Notes: generated from the letters alone by a model not told the origin. A stretch of 64,000 nucleotides of DNA from Cloeon dipterum (GCF_949628265.1 NC_088790.1:1116001-1180000), one strand, 5' to 3'; positions 1-8,646 are shown, counted from the stretch's first letter. Numbers and translations are program-made.

Positions 1-1508
1 GCCAGGCTCGCCGTCGATCTCGTCGTCAGCCTCGTCGTCGGCCTCATCATCGCTCCCACCATCGTCATCACTGCTGGCGCTGCTGTCAGCACTGGCATCG
101 GTTGCACTACCATCGTTAGCATCACCGTCAGCTCCGCTACCATCGCGATCTACATCCTAAAAATATACAAAAAAAAAAATCCATTTAAAAATTACGGAAT
201 CAAAAAAAAAATAAATACCTCATCATCGTCTGCAATTTCCCCCTCCTCGAGACCGTCGGAATCGTCTAGATTCACCGGTCGAGCTTTCGTGTCCACAAAG
301 CGAAAGTAATTTCGAAAAACCTGCTCAGCGCGCTTTTCTAACTCGAATCTTTCAAAAGGATTCAACAAGTTTGCCAAGAAAACGTTGACTATACGATCTT
401 CGTAAAGCGTGCGTTCAAAGCATGGTTTCATGGTCAGTTCTGTGTATGCTTCCACTCCATTGTTGAATGCATTAGTTCCGATCATGTAACGAAGAGACGC
501 TTTGATACTCGGATAATCCTTGCTCATGGTGAGCGGAGTGTACATGGCAATGTTCAAAAAACCAAAGTGGGGGTGCTCTTGCGCGTTGGGACATGGGTTC
601 CTGTGGAAGATTTTCCTCAGCTCTACAAAAGATTTTTATTAGTTTCTTTTAATACACGTGTGTGGAATAATTAGTACCTTCCTCCACCAGTTCGTATTGG
701 TTTTCCCCTCCTCCGTGAATTTGACGAAGGTGGTTTCTGAGAACATTTTCCACACCAGCTCGATCGCGACGAAAGCCTCTAACGCCCCCTAGCGATTCGG
801 TAGGTAACGGATACCTTTTCACGTCGATCCTCTCTTCCGCAGGCTCGGGTACTGTCAAAATTGATATATTACGCTTCGATGAAAATATTTTTTTTAAAAA
901 AAATTACTGGTCGCTAAGGAAACGGGTAGAAGAAAGATCGCTTTCCTGCTGCACGTGCATCTGCAGTACATGCATTTTCCTTTGAATCCGCTTAGGATAC
1001 AATTGACGCAGGTGGCGTGTCCGCATTCGCTGACGGCGTCGGGTGTTCGTCCTATGCACACTAGACATGCGGAAGGAAAGTCCATGTCCCTCCGCAGCAC
1101 GGCGATCTGCCAGTCCGGCAAGTCATCGTACATCATGCTGCTCATGGTCACACGTTCGCGAAAGTGAAAGAACATGTTCATGAAAGGACAGTGCGGGGCG
1201 ACGGCGCGATGAATCTGTGCGACTCTCTCTGGATCTAGAGCGTAATTAGAAGAGATTCACAAAAAAAAAAAATTAATACTCGTACCGATAGTCGAGAGGA
1301 AGATTTTACAGCAGGGGAAAAAAACCCCCGGCGTACCGCACAAGGTAACATACGGATATCCGCCGGCTTTGTAAATCGCCTTGGCGGCGCTTTCGCTGAC
1401 GCCGAGTGCGTGGAAACCCTCTTTCACCAGGTCGAACACACCGGGACGTGTTCGCGCCTCGTAGCTGAGCTCGGGATCTAGGTGCACGACATCTGCGGGG
1501 ATATTTAT
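1..1508 (-). CDS. Spliced RING-finger protein gene, partial, with acidic C-terminal region
   Basis: I read five exons on the minus strand: 1508-1286, 1234-908, 851-678, 622-219 and 156 to the left edge. Introns are 51, 56, 55 and 62 bases, T-rich, with GT-AG ends. Phases join as 1, 1, 1 and 0 without an internal stop, which is strong evidence that the splicing is real. Exon 2 encodes a RING-HC pattern (CLVC, then CGHATCVNC, then CMYC), typical of E3 ubiquitin ligases. Just upstream, Cys and His residues spanning the first junction could be a degenerate BIR-like zinc site, which would suggest an inhibitor-of-apoptosis relative; this is only inference. Exon 5 is Asp/Ser/Ala-rich low complexity and still open at the edge. 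The 5' end is unsettled: the frame stays open to 1631, but an acceptor at 1509 suggests an upstream exon. The antisense 5' region overlaps the ATPase promoter. Confidence 0.7.
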
Positions 1509-1543
1509 CTGCAAAAGATTGTAAAAGAGATGAGACGAGAAGG

Positions 1544-1551
1544 TATAAAAG
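1544..1551 (+). promoter_or_regulatory. TATA box for packaging ATPase
   Basis: TATAAAAG lies 50 bases upstream of the ATPase start codon at 1601. This leaves room for initiation about 25-30 bases downstream and a short leader. The same spacing recurs before the major capsid gene. Confidence 0.55.
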
Positions 1552-1600
1552 GGAGTGATCTGACGATGATGCACAAACGCGAATCGTACATCCGTACAAA

Positions 1601-2242
1601 ATGTTTTTAAAATATAGCCACCCGACGACAATGCTCATCAACGGAAATTCCGGTTGCGGAAAAACCTTTCTAACTCTAAAACTCCTTTCGAACACTGAAA
1701 AATATTTTGACAAGGAAATTCACGAAATTATCTACTACTACCACATCTGGAACCCGTGCTTCGCAGATTTTCCGCACATAAAATTCGTACAAGGGTTACC
1801 GGAAACGCTACCGGACGATAATCTGAATCGCATTATGGTTTTGGACGACTCGCATGACGAAGCTTTAGCACTTGCGGCTAGTTTATTCGTTCGCGACAGC
1901 CACCACCGCTCGATCACTTGCATATTCCTTTTACAATATTTATTCCTGAATTCCCGCCTCAGGATTATTTCCTTAAATTCGAAGAACATAATATCGTTCG
2001 TCAATTACAGGGATGGGTTAAGCTTCAATTCCCTCGCACGCCAGCTTCCGTTTCCGACAAAGTTTGTCCAAGGTATATATAGAGACTGCTCGCGAGCGAG
2101 ATTCGGTTACTTGGCCATAAACCTCTCCAACGATTGTCCGCAGCAGTTACGCTTCAGCACGAACATAACGTCTGAATATCCCACTTATTTCGTCCCGTCG
2201 GAGCAGTACCATGGATCGCCGATCGAAATCGATCTTGAATAG
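1601..2242 (+). CDS. FtsK/HerA-type DNA packaging ATPase
   Basis: A protein of 213 aa. Walker A is GNSGCGKT at residues 15-22, close to the N-terminus, and Walker B is IMVLDD at about 78-83, followed by SHDE. This spacing and the small size fit the A32-like/HerA packaging ATPases of Polintons and adintoviruses, which drive genome entry into the capsid. The ATG at 1601 follows a TATA box and the P-loop needs this short N-terminus. The 3' end overlaps the next ORF by 32 bases in another frame. No substitution in the nucleotide-binding motifs is visible. Confidence 0.85.
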   Translation: MFLKYSHPTTMLINGNSGCGKTFLTLKLLSNTEKYFDKEIHEIIYYYHIWNPCFADFPHIKFVQGLPETLPDDNLNRIMVLDDSHDEALALAASLFVRDSHHRSITCIFLLQYLFLNSRLRIISLNSKNIISFVNYRDGLSFNSLARQLPFPTKFVQGIYRDCSRARFGYLAINLSNDCPQQLRFSTNITSEYPTYFVPSEQYHGSPIEIDLE

Positions 2243-2510
2243 AATCTTGAACATGCCGTCGGAGGAGAGACGAGAGTTGATATCGCACCTCGATAAAAAA
2301 TTGATCAGAGCTCTTCTCGAAATTTTACATAATATCAGACTGAAGAACATAGAATTGAGTCAGTCCGAATCCGGCTTGATAAGGGAAAACACCGCAATTT
2401 GCAGGTGCTTGCTTCGAAAAGGCGTTTCGTGTTCGAAGAGAAAGGAGTTGATACTGAAATTGAACGATAAAGTTTTGAATCTCTTGAAGAAAAAATTGAA
2501 AAATGTTTAA
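2211..2510 (+). CDS. Small conserved Polinton-type protein
   Basis: A basic, helix-rich protein of 99 aa with no membrane segment or metal site. A short leucine-rich stretch (RALLEILHNI), followed by a spacer and a Lys/Arg tail, resembles the small protein commonly encoded next to the structural genes of animal Polintons, where a 'LxxALxEIxxNxL' pattern recurs. Its function in those elements is unknown. It starts inside the ATPase gene and its stop overlaps the next start (ATG at 2503), so it sits in a continuous chain of overlapping genes. The family link is from pattern memory, not a search. Confidence 0.6.
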   Translation: MDRRSKSILNRILNMPSEERRELISHLDKKLIRALLEILHNIRLKNIELSQSESGLIRENTAICRCLLRKGVSCSKRKELILKLNDKVLNLLKKKLKNV

Positions 2511-3189
2511 AAAGCTATTTCTCGTCGACGAGACAAGTCTCGAATTGATCAAGCGACGCAAAGAACCGAAATTGATTGATTACGAAACGTTGTACGACGC
2601 GTTGATGACCGAGGAGCCCCAACCGTCGCCGCCGCCGCCGCCGCCGCCGCCGTCCGTGGGACCGGAAACGTTACCGCCACACCCACCAGAGCCGCGAGCG
2701 AAAACGCTGGAGTTGATATCGAAGCCACACCCACCGGAGCCGCGGGTGAAAACGTCGGAGTTGATATCGAAGCCACACCCACCGGAGCCGCGGGTGAAAA
2801 CGCCGGAGTTGATATCGAAGCCGTCGCCGGAGAGCACGCGCACGGAGCCACGCTGGAAGCCACGCCCACAGCCACAGCGCTCGGAGAGACCTGTGACTCG
2901 CCGCCAGACGCAACAAAAAATCAAATCGGATATTATCAAAAAGATCGACAAGCTACCGATTGGGTTGAGAGATCGTGCCAAAAAGCTTTTCAAAACGATT
3001 CAAAATTCTGGCAAAATCGATATGAAGGATTCGGGCGTGTTTTTCAATAAAAAACGAATCGGTGACGATCTGTTCTCTCTGATCTTAAACTATATAAACC
3101 CCGAGGATTCGCTGCAGATCGACGATAAGCCGTTCAAATCGGCTCTACGCGACATCAGCTCGAAAAAGTGGAATAAACTCGACTTTTGA
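2503..3189 (+). CDS. Polinton-type structural/accessory protein with proline-rich repeats
   Basis: A protein of 228 aa. The N-terminus (MFKKLFLVDE) is followed by a polyproline tract at about residues 42-52. After that come three tandem repeats of about 19 aa with the core PHPPEPR, then a basic linker and a folded C-terminal region at about 145-228. The C-terminal region resembles the ending of a conserved Polinton protein of unknown role. The repeats are near-identical at DNA level from about 2680 to 2820, so they expanded recently. The gene overlaps the preceding ORF by 8 bases and ends 2 bases before the integrase ATG. It could be a minor virion or scaffold-like component; I do not claim a function. 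Confidence 0.6.
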   Translation: MFKKLFLVDETSLELIKRRKEPKLIDYETLYDALMTEEPQPSPPPPPPPPSVGPETLPPHPPEPRAKTLELISKPHPPEPRVKTSELISKPHPPEPRVKTPELISKPSPESTRTEPRWKPRPQPQRSERPVTRRQTQQKIKSDIIKKIDKLPIGLRDRAKKLFKTIQNSGKIDMKDSGVFFNKKRIGDDLFSLILNYINPEDSLQIDDKPFKSALRDISSKKWNKLDF

Positions 3190-3191
3190 TC

Positions 3192-4124
3192 ATGGAGAGA
3201 GCGTTGAAGAAAAGTTATTACGATCTAAATTCGTCGTCCGCCTACACCAGCAAATCTAGATTGATCGAACAACATAAAAACAAATACGAAAAATCGTCGA
3301 TTTTAGATTGGGCGAAAGGTCAAGATAACATCACCAAGTTCGCGCCGAGAGTCGTCAGATTTAAAGGGAACCCGACCTATGCGTGGGTGTTGGACGGGGT
3401 CTGGCACTTGGACCTGATGGAAATGCAGAAATTACACAAAGAAAACAAGGGTTATAGATATTTATGCGTGTGCGTAGACGTTTTGAGCCGATATTCTTAC
3501 GTGTTCCCGTTGAAATCAAAATCCGCCGATGACGTTTTTGAAGGATTGAAAAATCTGTTTAAAATCGCAAAACCGTCATTCGGTATTTACGTCGACGCCG
3601 GGACGGAATACAACAATAAAAAGGTTAAGGATCTCTTGAAATCGTTAAACATTGAGCTCATGATCGCACGCAACGAGGAGCGGAAGGCTAGTCTTTCCGA
3701 AGCAAGGATCAAGCTGATTAAAAGCAGATTGTATAAATACATGGCTCACAAGAAAACAAAAATTTGGTATGACGTTATTCAAAAAGTAAACGATGCTGTC
3801 AACGCATCATACAATAGAAACATTAAAATGACTCCGTTGCAAGTGCGTCGATCAAAGGAAATGCAAAAACGTGCGTTTCTTAATCTCTATTCGTCATATT
3901 TAACGAAAACGCCGGAAAAACCAGTTCACGACGTCGGTGAAAAAGTGAGGCTGCCTTATTATAAGAAAGTCTTTCAAAAGAAATATCTCCAAGGATGGAC
4001 CACGGAGTCCTTCATGGTATATAAGCTCCTCCCCAAAAAATATCCCTTGTACAAAGTGCAAGACGCCGAAGGCGAACAGATTCTCGGCTCATTTTCGAAA
4101 CAGGAACTCGAGCCCGTAAAATGA
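3192..4124 (+). CDS. Retroviral-type (rve) DDE integrase
   Basis: A protein of 310 aa from the ATG at 3192; the two codons before it (TTG ATC) lie in the same open frame but are not a start. The catalytic triad is visible: Asp in WHLDLMEM (about residue 74), Asp in YVDAGTEY (about 135) and Glu in SLSEARIK (about 170). The second acid and the Glu are about 35 residues apart, as in D,D(35)E integrases. A C-terminal SH3-like segment (GWTTESFMVYK ... LYKVQD ... GSFSKQELEPV) matches the usual Polinton integrase tail. The role is insertion of the element into host DNA. Its stop overlaps the next start as ATGA. All key residues are present. Confidence 0.9.
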   Translation: MERALKKSYYDLNSSSAYTSKSRLIEQHKNKYEKSSILDWAKGQDNITKFAPRVVRFKGNPTYAWVLDGVWHLDLMEMQKLHKENKGYRYLCVCVDVLSRYSYVFPLKSKSADDVFEGLKNLFKIAKPSFGIYVDAGTEYNNKKVKDLLKSLNIELMIARNEERKASLSEARIKLIKSRLYKYMAHKKTKIWYDVIQKVNDAVNASYNRNIKMTPLQVRRSKEMQKRAFLNLYSSYLTKTPEKPVHDVGEKVRLPYYKKVFQKKYLQGWTTESFMVYKLLPKKYPLYKVQDAEGEQILGSFSKQELEPVK

Positions 4125-4495
4125 TTCTCTTCGCCAAGTCCGACTCTTTCAAAAACTTGTATCCGAACAGCCACGAGAAATTTACCCTACTCCTCCCAAG
4201 CGAAATTGGTGTAAACAAAATCGCGCTTTTGGACGCGGTCATACCCACGCTGAAACCTCTCACTTTTCTATATATAGAGGTGAGCGGATTGAAGAGCTCA
4301 TTCCTATTCGAGCAATATAGACCGATTGTCTACGCAGGTTTCGCAGGTATCGACGGATTGATCAAAATAAAAAACCCACAATTTGTAGAGTTTGAAGTTG
4401 CTTCCGTTCAAGAAATCACGATCACTATTCACGCAACTTTCCTCAAACAAGAAAAAAAGGAATTACATTCTCATCTCTGTTTTAAATTGAAATGA
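4121..4495 (+). CDS. Minor capsid (penton-like) protein candidate
   Basis: A 124 aa protein rich in beta-strand-like segments. The N-terminus (SFKNLYPNSHEKFTLLLP) follows the pattern 'xYPxNxxxxFxxxLP' typical of the single-jelly-roll minor capsid proteins of Polintons. It is shorter than usual for the family, where such proteins are often more than 150 aa, so it may be reduced or a relative only. Position between integrase and major capsid gene supports the structural assignment. It shares ATGA overlaps with both neighbours (4121-4124 and 4492-4495), which suggests translational coupling or reinitiation. Confidence 0.55.
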   Translation: MILFAKSDSFKNLYPNSHEKFTLLLPSEIGVNKIALLDAVIPTLKPLTFLYIEVSGLKSSFLFEQYRPIVYAGFAGIDGLIKIKNPQFVEFEVASVQEITITIHATFLKQEKKELHSHLCFKLK

Positions 4496-4755
4496 TACCC
4501 GGCGGCGATAAATGCTTCCCCCTCACCGCGACGCTCGTCGAACCGACGGTAAAAATTATCAAAACGATCGGTAATGCGTTGAAGAAGAAGAAGAAGAAGA
4601 AGAAGAAGAAGAATGCGGTCGTGCGAGGCGCGGGTATTAAAAAAAGAAAGACGAAGAAGAAGCACGTGATCGGTGCGGGGTTGAAGAAGAATAAACGTGG
4701 GTCCAAGCACCTATATATAAGACGTGTCAAAACGAAAAAAGATCAGTTGTTTTAA
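4492..4755 (+). CDS. Lysine-rich basic protein, probable DNA-condensing core protein
   Basis: An 87 aa protein, very rich in Lys and Arg, with ten consecutive lysines encoded by a nearly pure AAG run (about 4579-4615) and a second KKRKTKKK cluster. The composition and the place just before the major capsid gene resemble the small basic core proteins of adenovirus-like and Polinton genomes (protein VII or pX type), which bind packaged DNA. No sequence motif proves this. The AAG run is a microsatellite and probably length-variable. The TATA box of the next gene lies inside the 3' part of this ORF. Confidence 0.5.
   Translation: MIPGGDKCFPLTATLVEPTVKIIKTIGNALKKKKKKKKKKNAVVRGAGIKKRKTKKKHVIGAGLKKNKRGSKHLYIRRVKTKKDQLF
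4712..4721 (+). promoter_or_regulatory. TATA box for major capsid gene
   Basis: TATATATAAG lies 43 bases before the first in-frame base of the capsid ATG at 4764, inside the preceding ORF. Similar TATATA or TATAAA strings occur inside upstream genes at about 2073, 3090 and 4268, which could serve internal promoters, although those are less well spaced. Confidence 0.5.
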
Positions 4756-4763
4756 TACGCAAC

Positions 4764-5984
4764 ATGGAGCAACAATCAATCATGCAAAAATATCGTCCGC
4801 TTAACCCAATCACGAGAGGGGGGAAAATTATTTTTAGCATTCCCAAGCAGGAAGATTATTCGCTGGACTTATCTTCAATCAAACTTTTGGTAAAATTCAA
4901 GATTCTTGATTCCGATGGTGAAAAGATCAAGCTCGAAGCTGGAGAATATTTGTCTATTGAAAATTTGCCGCTGCACAGTCTCTTCTCCCGCCTGGATTTG
5001 TACTTGAACGGGACTTTGGTCTCTAATTCAAACTTGTCTCATTACATTTCGTACTTTTCGAATGCTCTATCGAACGATTTAAGTTTTAAAAGATCGATTT
5101 TGAGCAGTGGATACTCTCACGAGCGAGCTGGTAAAAGGGGGGATAGTTCAGATCAGGGCGTCAAAAATAGAGCGAACGACGTGGCTAATGGAAAAGAAGT
5201 TTGCTATATCGGTCAATTGCAAAATTCGATTTTGAAGCAGGGTAAGGTGCTTCCGCCGAATGTGGAGCTCAACATCGTTCTTGAGTCGAATCCCGATAAG
5301 CTTTTTATTCTAACGAATAAAGACAAAGCCGACGGTCCGCATCCACAAGTTCATATCACCGCTTGCGAGATATTAGCGAGACACATTAAACTCGAGCAGT
5401 CGGTAAAGAATAAAATGAATGATATTTTAAACACGTCTTTCTACGACATCGATTACGATAGAGTGGTTGCGAAGACAATAAACATACCGAAAGAAACGAC
5501 AACGTACAGCAATCCGAACTTTATTCTCGGTCCGCCTCCTCAAAAGGTTTTGATGTTTTTTGTGGAAACGGCGGCTTTCCTCGGAGAATACACTAGCTCC
5601 TGCTATTCTTTCAAGCACCACGGTCTCAACAATTTCAAATTTACATATAATAATTTACATATTCCTAATTACACGTTACCATTCGATTTTGTTTCCGGTG
5701 ACGTGACCGAGCTGTACGACTATACAATTTCGCAGCTCGGATTAGACAGGAGTGGGGTGAACGTTGGACTGGGGCTGGACGAGTATAAAGTAGACGCGTT
5801 CTTTATAGCCCAGAACCTGGTTAAGGACGTGTCGACGAATCAGTTTAACAATTCACTCAGTCCTGCAATAATCGGTTTGGATTTGCAATTTGCGACGCCG
5901 ACGACAAAATTGATAACTCTTGTCGTGCTCGCACAGTACGATAATAGCAAAATTCAAATAAGTAACAAAGAGATTAGGGTGTAA
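4764..5984 (+). CDS. Major capsid protein, double jelly-roll type
   Basis: A 406 aa protein that should build hexon-like capsomers of an icosahedral shell. The N-terminal region (YRPLNPI, FSIPKQEDY) followed by PLHSLFSRLDLYLNG and a tyrosine-rich 'YISYFSNALS' segment matches the hallmark start of arthropod and nematode Polinton capsid proteins, often annotated in host genomes as F54H12.2-like. The C-terminal half has the expected beta-rich pattern. Length is near the family's lower range. The ATG has a TATA box at proper distance and the stop codon overlaps the protease start (TAATG). The frame is intact. Confidence 0.82.
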   Translation: MEQQSIMQKYRPLNPITRGGKIIFSIPKQEDYSLDLSSIKLLVKFKILDSDGEKIKLEAGEYLSIENLPLHSLFSRLDLYLNGTLVSNSNLSHYISYFSNALSNDLSFKRSILSSGYSHERAGKRGDSSDQGVKNRANDVANGKEVCYIGQLQNSILKQGKVLPPNVELNIVLESNPDKLFILTNKDKADGPHPQVHITACEILARHIKLEQSVKNKMNDILNTSFYDIDYDRVVAKTINIPKETTTYSNPNFILGPPPQKVLMFFVETAAFLGEYTSSCYSFKHHGLNNFKFTYNNLHIPNYTLPFDFVSGDVTELYDYTISQLGLDRSGVNVGLGLDEYKVDAFFIAQNLVKDVSTNQFNNSLSPAIIGLDLQFATPTTKLITLVVLAQYDNSKIQISNKEIRV

Positions 5985-6412
5985 TGAACAGCGCGGAGGT
6001 TCAAAAATTGATTCCGTTTGGAAAATTTTTGTCGCTCGACGAACTGGTGCACGAGGAACCGTCATTTCCGGCGTACTACGTAATCAACTTGTCGAAACGG
6101 AAAATCGGACATTTTGTAGGTTTGGCGTTTGTAAAAAAACGCGGAATGATCACGGCTTTTTATAATGATAGTATGGGGATGATGCCGTTCGTCAAACAAC
6201 TAGCAGATTTTATCAACAAATACGCTCAAAAAATTATTTGCAACAAATTCCCTCAGCAAAGCGAAGAGAGTGAAATTTGTGGACCGATATCGGTGCTTTT
6301 CTTACATCACATTAGACGAGGTAAAGACGTGATCTTGTTCTACGAATCATTATTAAATGAGCACGCTGTGAATGATGCGATCGTAAAGAGAGAGATGGGG
6401 GAAATCGGATAA
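5984..6412 (+). CDS. Adenain-like cysteine protease
   Basis: A 142 aa protein. The pattern is that of adenovirus-type maturation proteases: His43 in IGHFVGLAF, an acidic or amide residue (Asn61/Asp62) in FYNDS, a Gln (91/92) in FPQQSEES and the nucleophile Cys99 in EICGPIS. The segment YYVINL before the His is also typical. In related viruses the enzyme cleaves capsid and core precursors during virion maturation. The start overlaps the capsid stop by one base. It is somewhat shorter than adenovirus protease (about 200 aa) but has all catalytic positions. Confidence 0.85.
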   Translation: MNSAEVQKLIPFGKFLSLDELVHEEPSFPAYYVINLSKRKIGHFVGLAFVKKRGMITAFYNDSMGMMPFVKQLADFINKYAQKIICNKFPQQSEESEICGPISVLFLHHIRRGKDVILFYESLLNEHAVNDAIVKREMGEIG

Positions 6413-6415
6413 AAG
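6408..6415 (+). promoter_or_regulatory. TATA-like element before the 193 aa gene
   Basis: GATAAAAG overlaps the protease stop codon and lies 46 bases upstream of the ATG at 6454. Context and spacing resemble the TATA boxes at 1544 and 4712. Confidence 0.4.
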
Positions 6416-6453
6416 CCGAGTCGTCACGAACGTAGCATTCACAAGCGAGCAAC

Positions 6454-7035
6454 ATGTTCGAGCAGAAGGTTATCAATTTGAACGCGTCGTGCACGAAGCG
6501 GATCGCAGTCGGCTTTCACAAGAACGACAAGCTGAGCCCGGTGATCCTCCTCAAGGACGGCCAATGTAAAGTAATTATCACACCAGCTACTTGGAGAGGT
6601 CTAGCGATCAGACGCGAGCGGATTTTAAAATGCATGAACGAAAATATCGCCTTCACTTTCAAATTTCAAGATGAGGGTTTGTACACACAGCTCTCATCTT
6701 CCATGATGGAAAAAAAACCGCTTTTGTACATTAAGCAGCGCCCGAAATTTGAATCTAGCGGTGCGTATATCTACATGGCTCTAACATCGGTTCAAACTCT
6801 ATTCGCCATGTACGATTTGATCGATTCTCACTTGACTTATTTGATTTCGATCGAAGACGAAAACAACAAACTGTACGGTATTTTCGTAAACTTGAATTGC
6901 AAGCGCGATATAATCGACACCGTGGACGATGTGGGGGGAAAGCTCAGAGCTCACGAAATGCTCCTTCATTCGTTGATCGAGGCGAGAGTGGAGGAAATGA
7001 ATAAAAGCAGACTCACGGCTGAAAATCGAGCATAG
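6454..7035 (+). CDS. Hypothetical Polinton protein, 193 aa
   Basis: I do not recognise this protein. It begins MFEQKVINLNASC and reads as a mixed alpha/beta soluble protein without signal peptide, membrane segment or zinc-binding pattern. The last third is helical and charged. It is separated from the protease by 41 bases that hold a TATA-like element, unlike the overlapping genes upstream, so it may start a new transcription unit with the following 113 aa gene. An uninterrupted frame in a block where all neighbours are intact argues it is real. Lineage-specific virion or host-interaction genes are usual at this position. Confidence 0.55.
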   Translation: MFEQKVINLNASCTKRIAVGFHKNDKLSPVILLKDGQCKVIITPATWRGLAIRRERILKCMNENIAFTFKFQDEGLYTQLSSSMMEKKPLLYIKQRPKFESSGAYIYMALTSVQTLFAMYDLIDSHLTYLISIEDENNKLYGIFVNLNCKRDIIDTVDDVGGKLRAHEMLLHSLIEARVEEMNKSRLTAENRA

Positions 7036-7053
7036 ATCATCACACACTCCGAG

Positions 7054-7395
7054 ATGACTTTTCCCATGCGCTCACCGAGAACCTTCCAAATAACTAAGAA
7101 TAGAGACGTTACCGTCTTTTTGGATCCTGAAACCAAAATTCCCTGTGTGCTCTTGTACGGCTATTCCGACTTTCATCAAAGGGTTAAGCTACCCTATCTC
7201 GAACTGCGTAATTGGATCGAAAAAAACGGATTTCACACCGTCTACGACGAAACTTTTCTGAATCACAGACCGAACATTGTTAAAATCAAAAATAATACTG
7301 GCGTGTTTTATCTGAGTGTTCACATCTTCGAATTTCTCGAGATGATGTTACCCCTGCTCGATCAATATGTATCGAGCATTACCGAAACCGAATGA
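7054..7395 (+). CDS. Hypothetical Polinton protein, 113 aa
   Basis: A small protein of unknown function, following the 193 aa gene after 18 bases. It starts MTFPMRSPRTF and contains aromatic-rich strands (VFLDPETKIPCVLLYGYSDF) and a C-terminal helix. No known motif. It is the last plus-strand ORF of the block; a polyadenylation signal AATAAA at about 7574 could end the transcript. Its codon use looks like that of the neighbouring capsid genes, which supports membership of the element. Confidence 0.5.
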   Translation: MTFPMRSPRTFQITKNRDVTVFLDPETKIPCVLLYGYSDFHQRVKLPYLELRNWIEKNGFHTVYDETFLNHRPNIVKIKNNTGVFYLSVHIFEFLEMMLPLLDQYVSSITETE

Positions 7396-8100
7396 TTTAT
7401 TTTATGTTGGTGACCAACGGTGTCGGGATTTGAATTGTATTGTTTTTTTTTTTTTTAAAAATATTGATATACTTCATGGATTTGTATTGGTTTTTTAAAA
7501 AATATGTATTGGATTTGTGTTGCTTTGAAAAAATAAAAAAAATAAAAAAAAATAACCAAAAAATATGATTTTCAATAAAGCAAATTTCCTTTCATCGAAA
7601 AAGTAGTATGAAGAACGTAAATAAAAAAATCATTGAAAAATAATAAATTAGTATACAAGAACGCAAATAAAAAAATAGGATAAAAGAATAGTAATAAAAA
7701 AACGATATGTGGCCGGCGTCGCTTCTCTCTCACCATACGTGTGAGCAAAACACATCGTGCGCGTCGCACCTCGCTCCCGAGCTGAGTGTACGCAGCCTGC
7801 TTTACCTGCTGACGACGGTACGATAGCTCGCGCTCACCGTAGCAACCACCTGTTGCCACCTGCATTAAATGCGGAACGCTTGTCTCGGAAAGACGTGGTG
7901 AATTAATGCGTGAACCGACTAACAAACCGAATTCGTCAGATTCGATCAATTTTCATTCGTTAGCTAGTCTTTTGAATTTAGCGGAATTCAGATTTATTTC
8001 CTAATTGAGAGATATGACTGGTAGCAGTAGACGGTACAACCACCTGACAAATCAATTTTTTTGATAAAACTCACACAAATCGTCTAGAATTGATGATTAC

Positions 8101-8240
8101 ATGTTTATTTCCGATATAAAGGAAAAGAAAAATATGCTATATATTTACTAGTTATTGAAATAATGAATACACAACGATGATTTATGCTACTAATTTTTAA
8201 ATATTCATCTTTTCCGGTTTTTAAAGCACACATTAAATTA
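8101..8240 (+). repeat. Diverged direct duplication, copy 1
   Basis: About 140 bases starting ATGTTTATTTCCGATATAAA and ending CATTAAATTA match 8489-8646 at most positions. The second copy has an insertion of roughly 15 bases in the middle. Function unknown. Confidence 0.75.
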
Positions 8241-8488
8241 AAAAAATGTAAAGGAAAAAAATACACTTGATCATACTAGGACCGTGCACAAAGCTGTTTT
8301 TATAAAATACCAGCCTGTTGCTATGTCGACAGATGAAGATCGAGCGAGACGCGTGATGAAATTGAGAAAATGGGTGCGCGGCCATTTTTTTTTTAAAAAA
8401 TCGTAAGTGTCTTCCCACAACTTGTTGCTATGCTAGATGTCGGCATCAATCGAGACGCGAGAGGAAATTCATGAGATACAATCAAATC

Positions 8489-8646
8489 ATGTTTATTTTC
8501 GATATAAAGGAAAAGAAAAAATATGATATATATTTAAAAAAACATTTGATTTACTAGTTATTGAATTAATGAATGCTCAACTGTGATTTATGCTACTGAT
8601 TTTTAAATATTCATCTTTTCCGGTTTTTAAAGTACCCATTAAATTA
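8489..8646 (+). repeat. Diverged direct duplication, copy 2
   Basis: Partner of 8101-8240, with the same order of short blocks (GATATAAAGGAAAAGAAAAA, TTTACTAGTTATTGAA, ATTCATCTTTTCCGGTTTTT). Confidence 0.75.

Larger units (their letters stand above)
1..7395. mobile_element. Endogenous Polinton/adintovirus-like element (left end outside window)
   Basis: The block combines a Walker-type packaging ATPase, a retroviral-type DDE integrase, a single-jelly-roll minor capsid candidate, a double-jelly-roll-type major capsid protein and an adenain-like cysteine protease. Together these are the hallmark set of Polintons/Mavericks and adintoviruses. Nine plus-strand ORFs from 1601 to 7395 are intronless and overlap or abut by a few bases, as in a compact viral genome. 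A spliced RING gene runs the other way from about 1508 to beyond base 1. The protein-primed family B polymerase expected for such elements is not visible; it may lie to the left or be lost. I did not find the right terminal inverted repeat. All plus-strand frames are open, so the copy is either young or under constraint. Confidence 0.85.

Noticed and set aside
955..1167. 70-codon plus-strand ORF
   Set aside because: Shadow of the RING exon on the other strand.
1286..1508. Firm BIR-domain call in the RING gene
   Set aside because: Cys/His spacing does not match the CxxC...H...C pattern closely enough by eye.
2549..2993. Gly/Ala-rich minus-strand ORFs
   Set aside because: Antisense shadows of the proline-rich repeats in the 228 aa gene.
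7572..7949. 125-codon minus-strand ORF
   Set aside because: AT-rich, low complexity, no motif, no splice partners.
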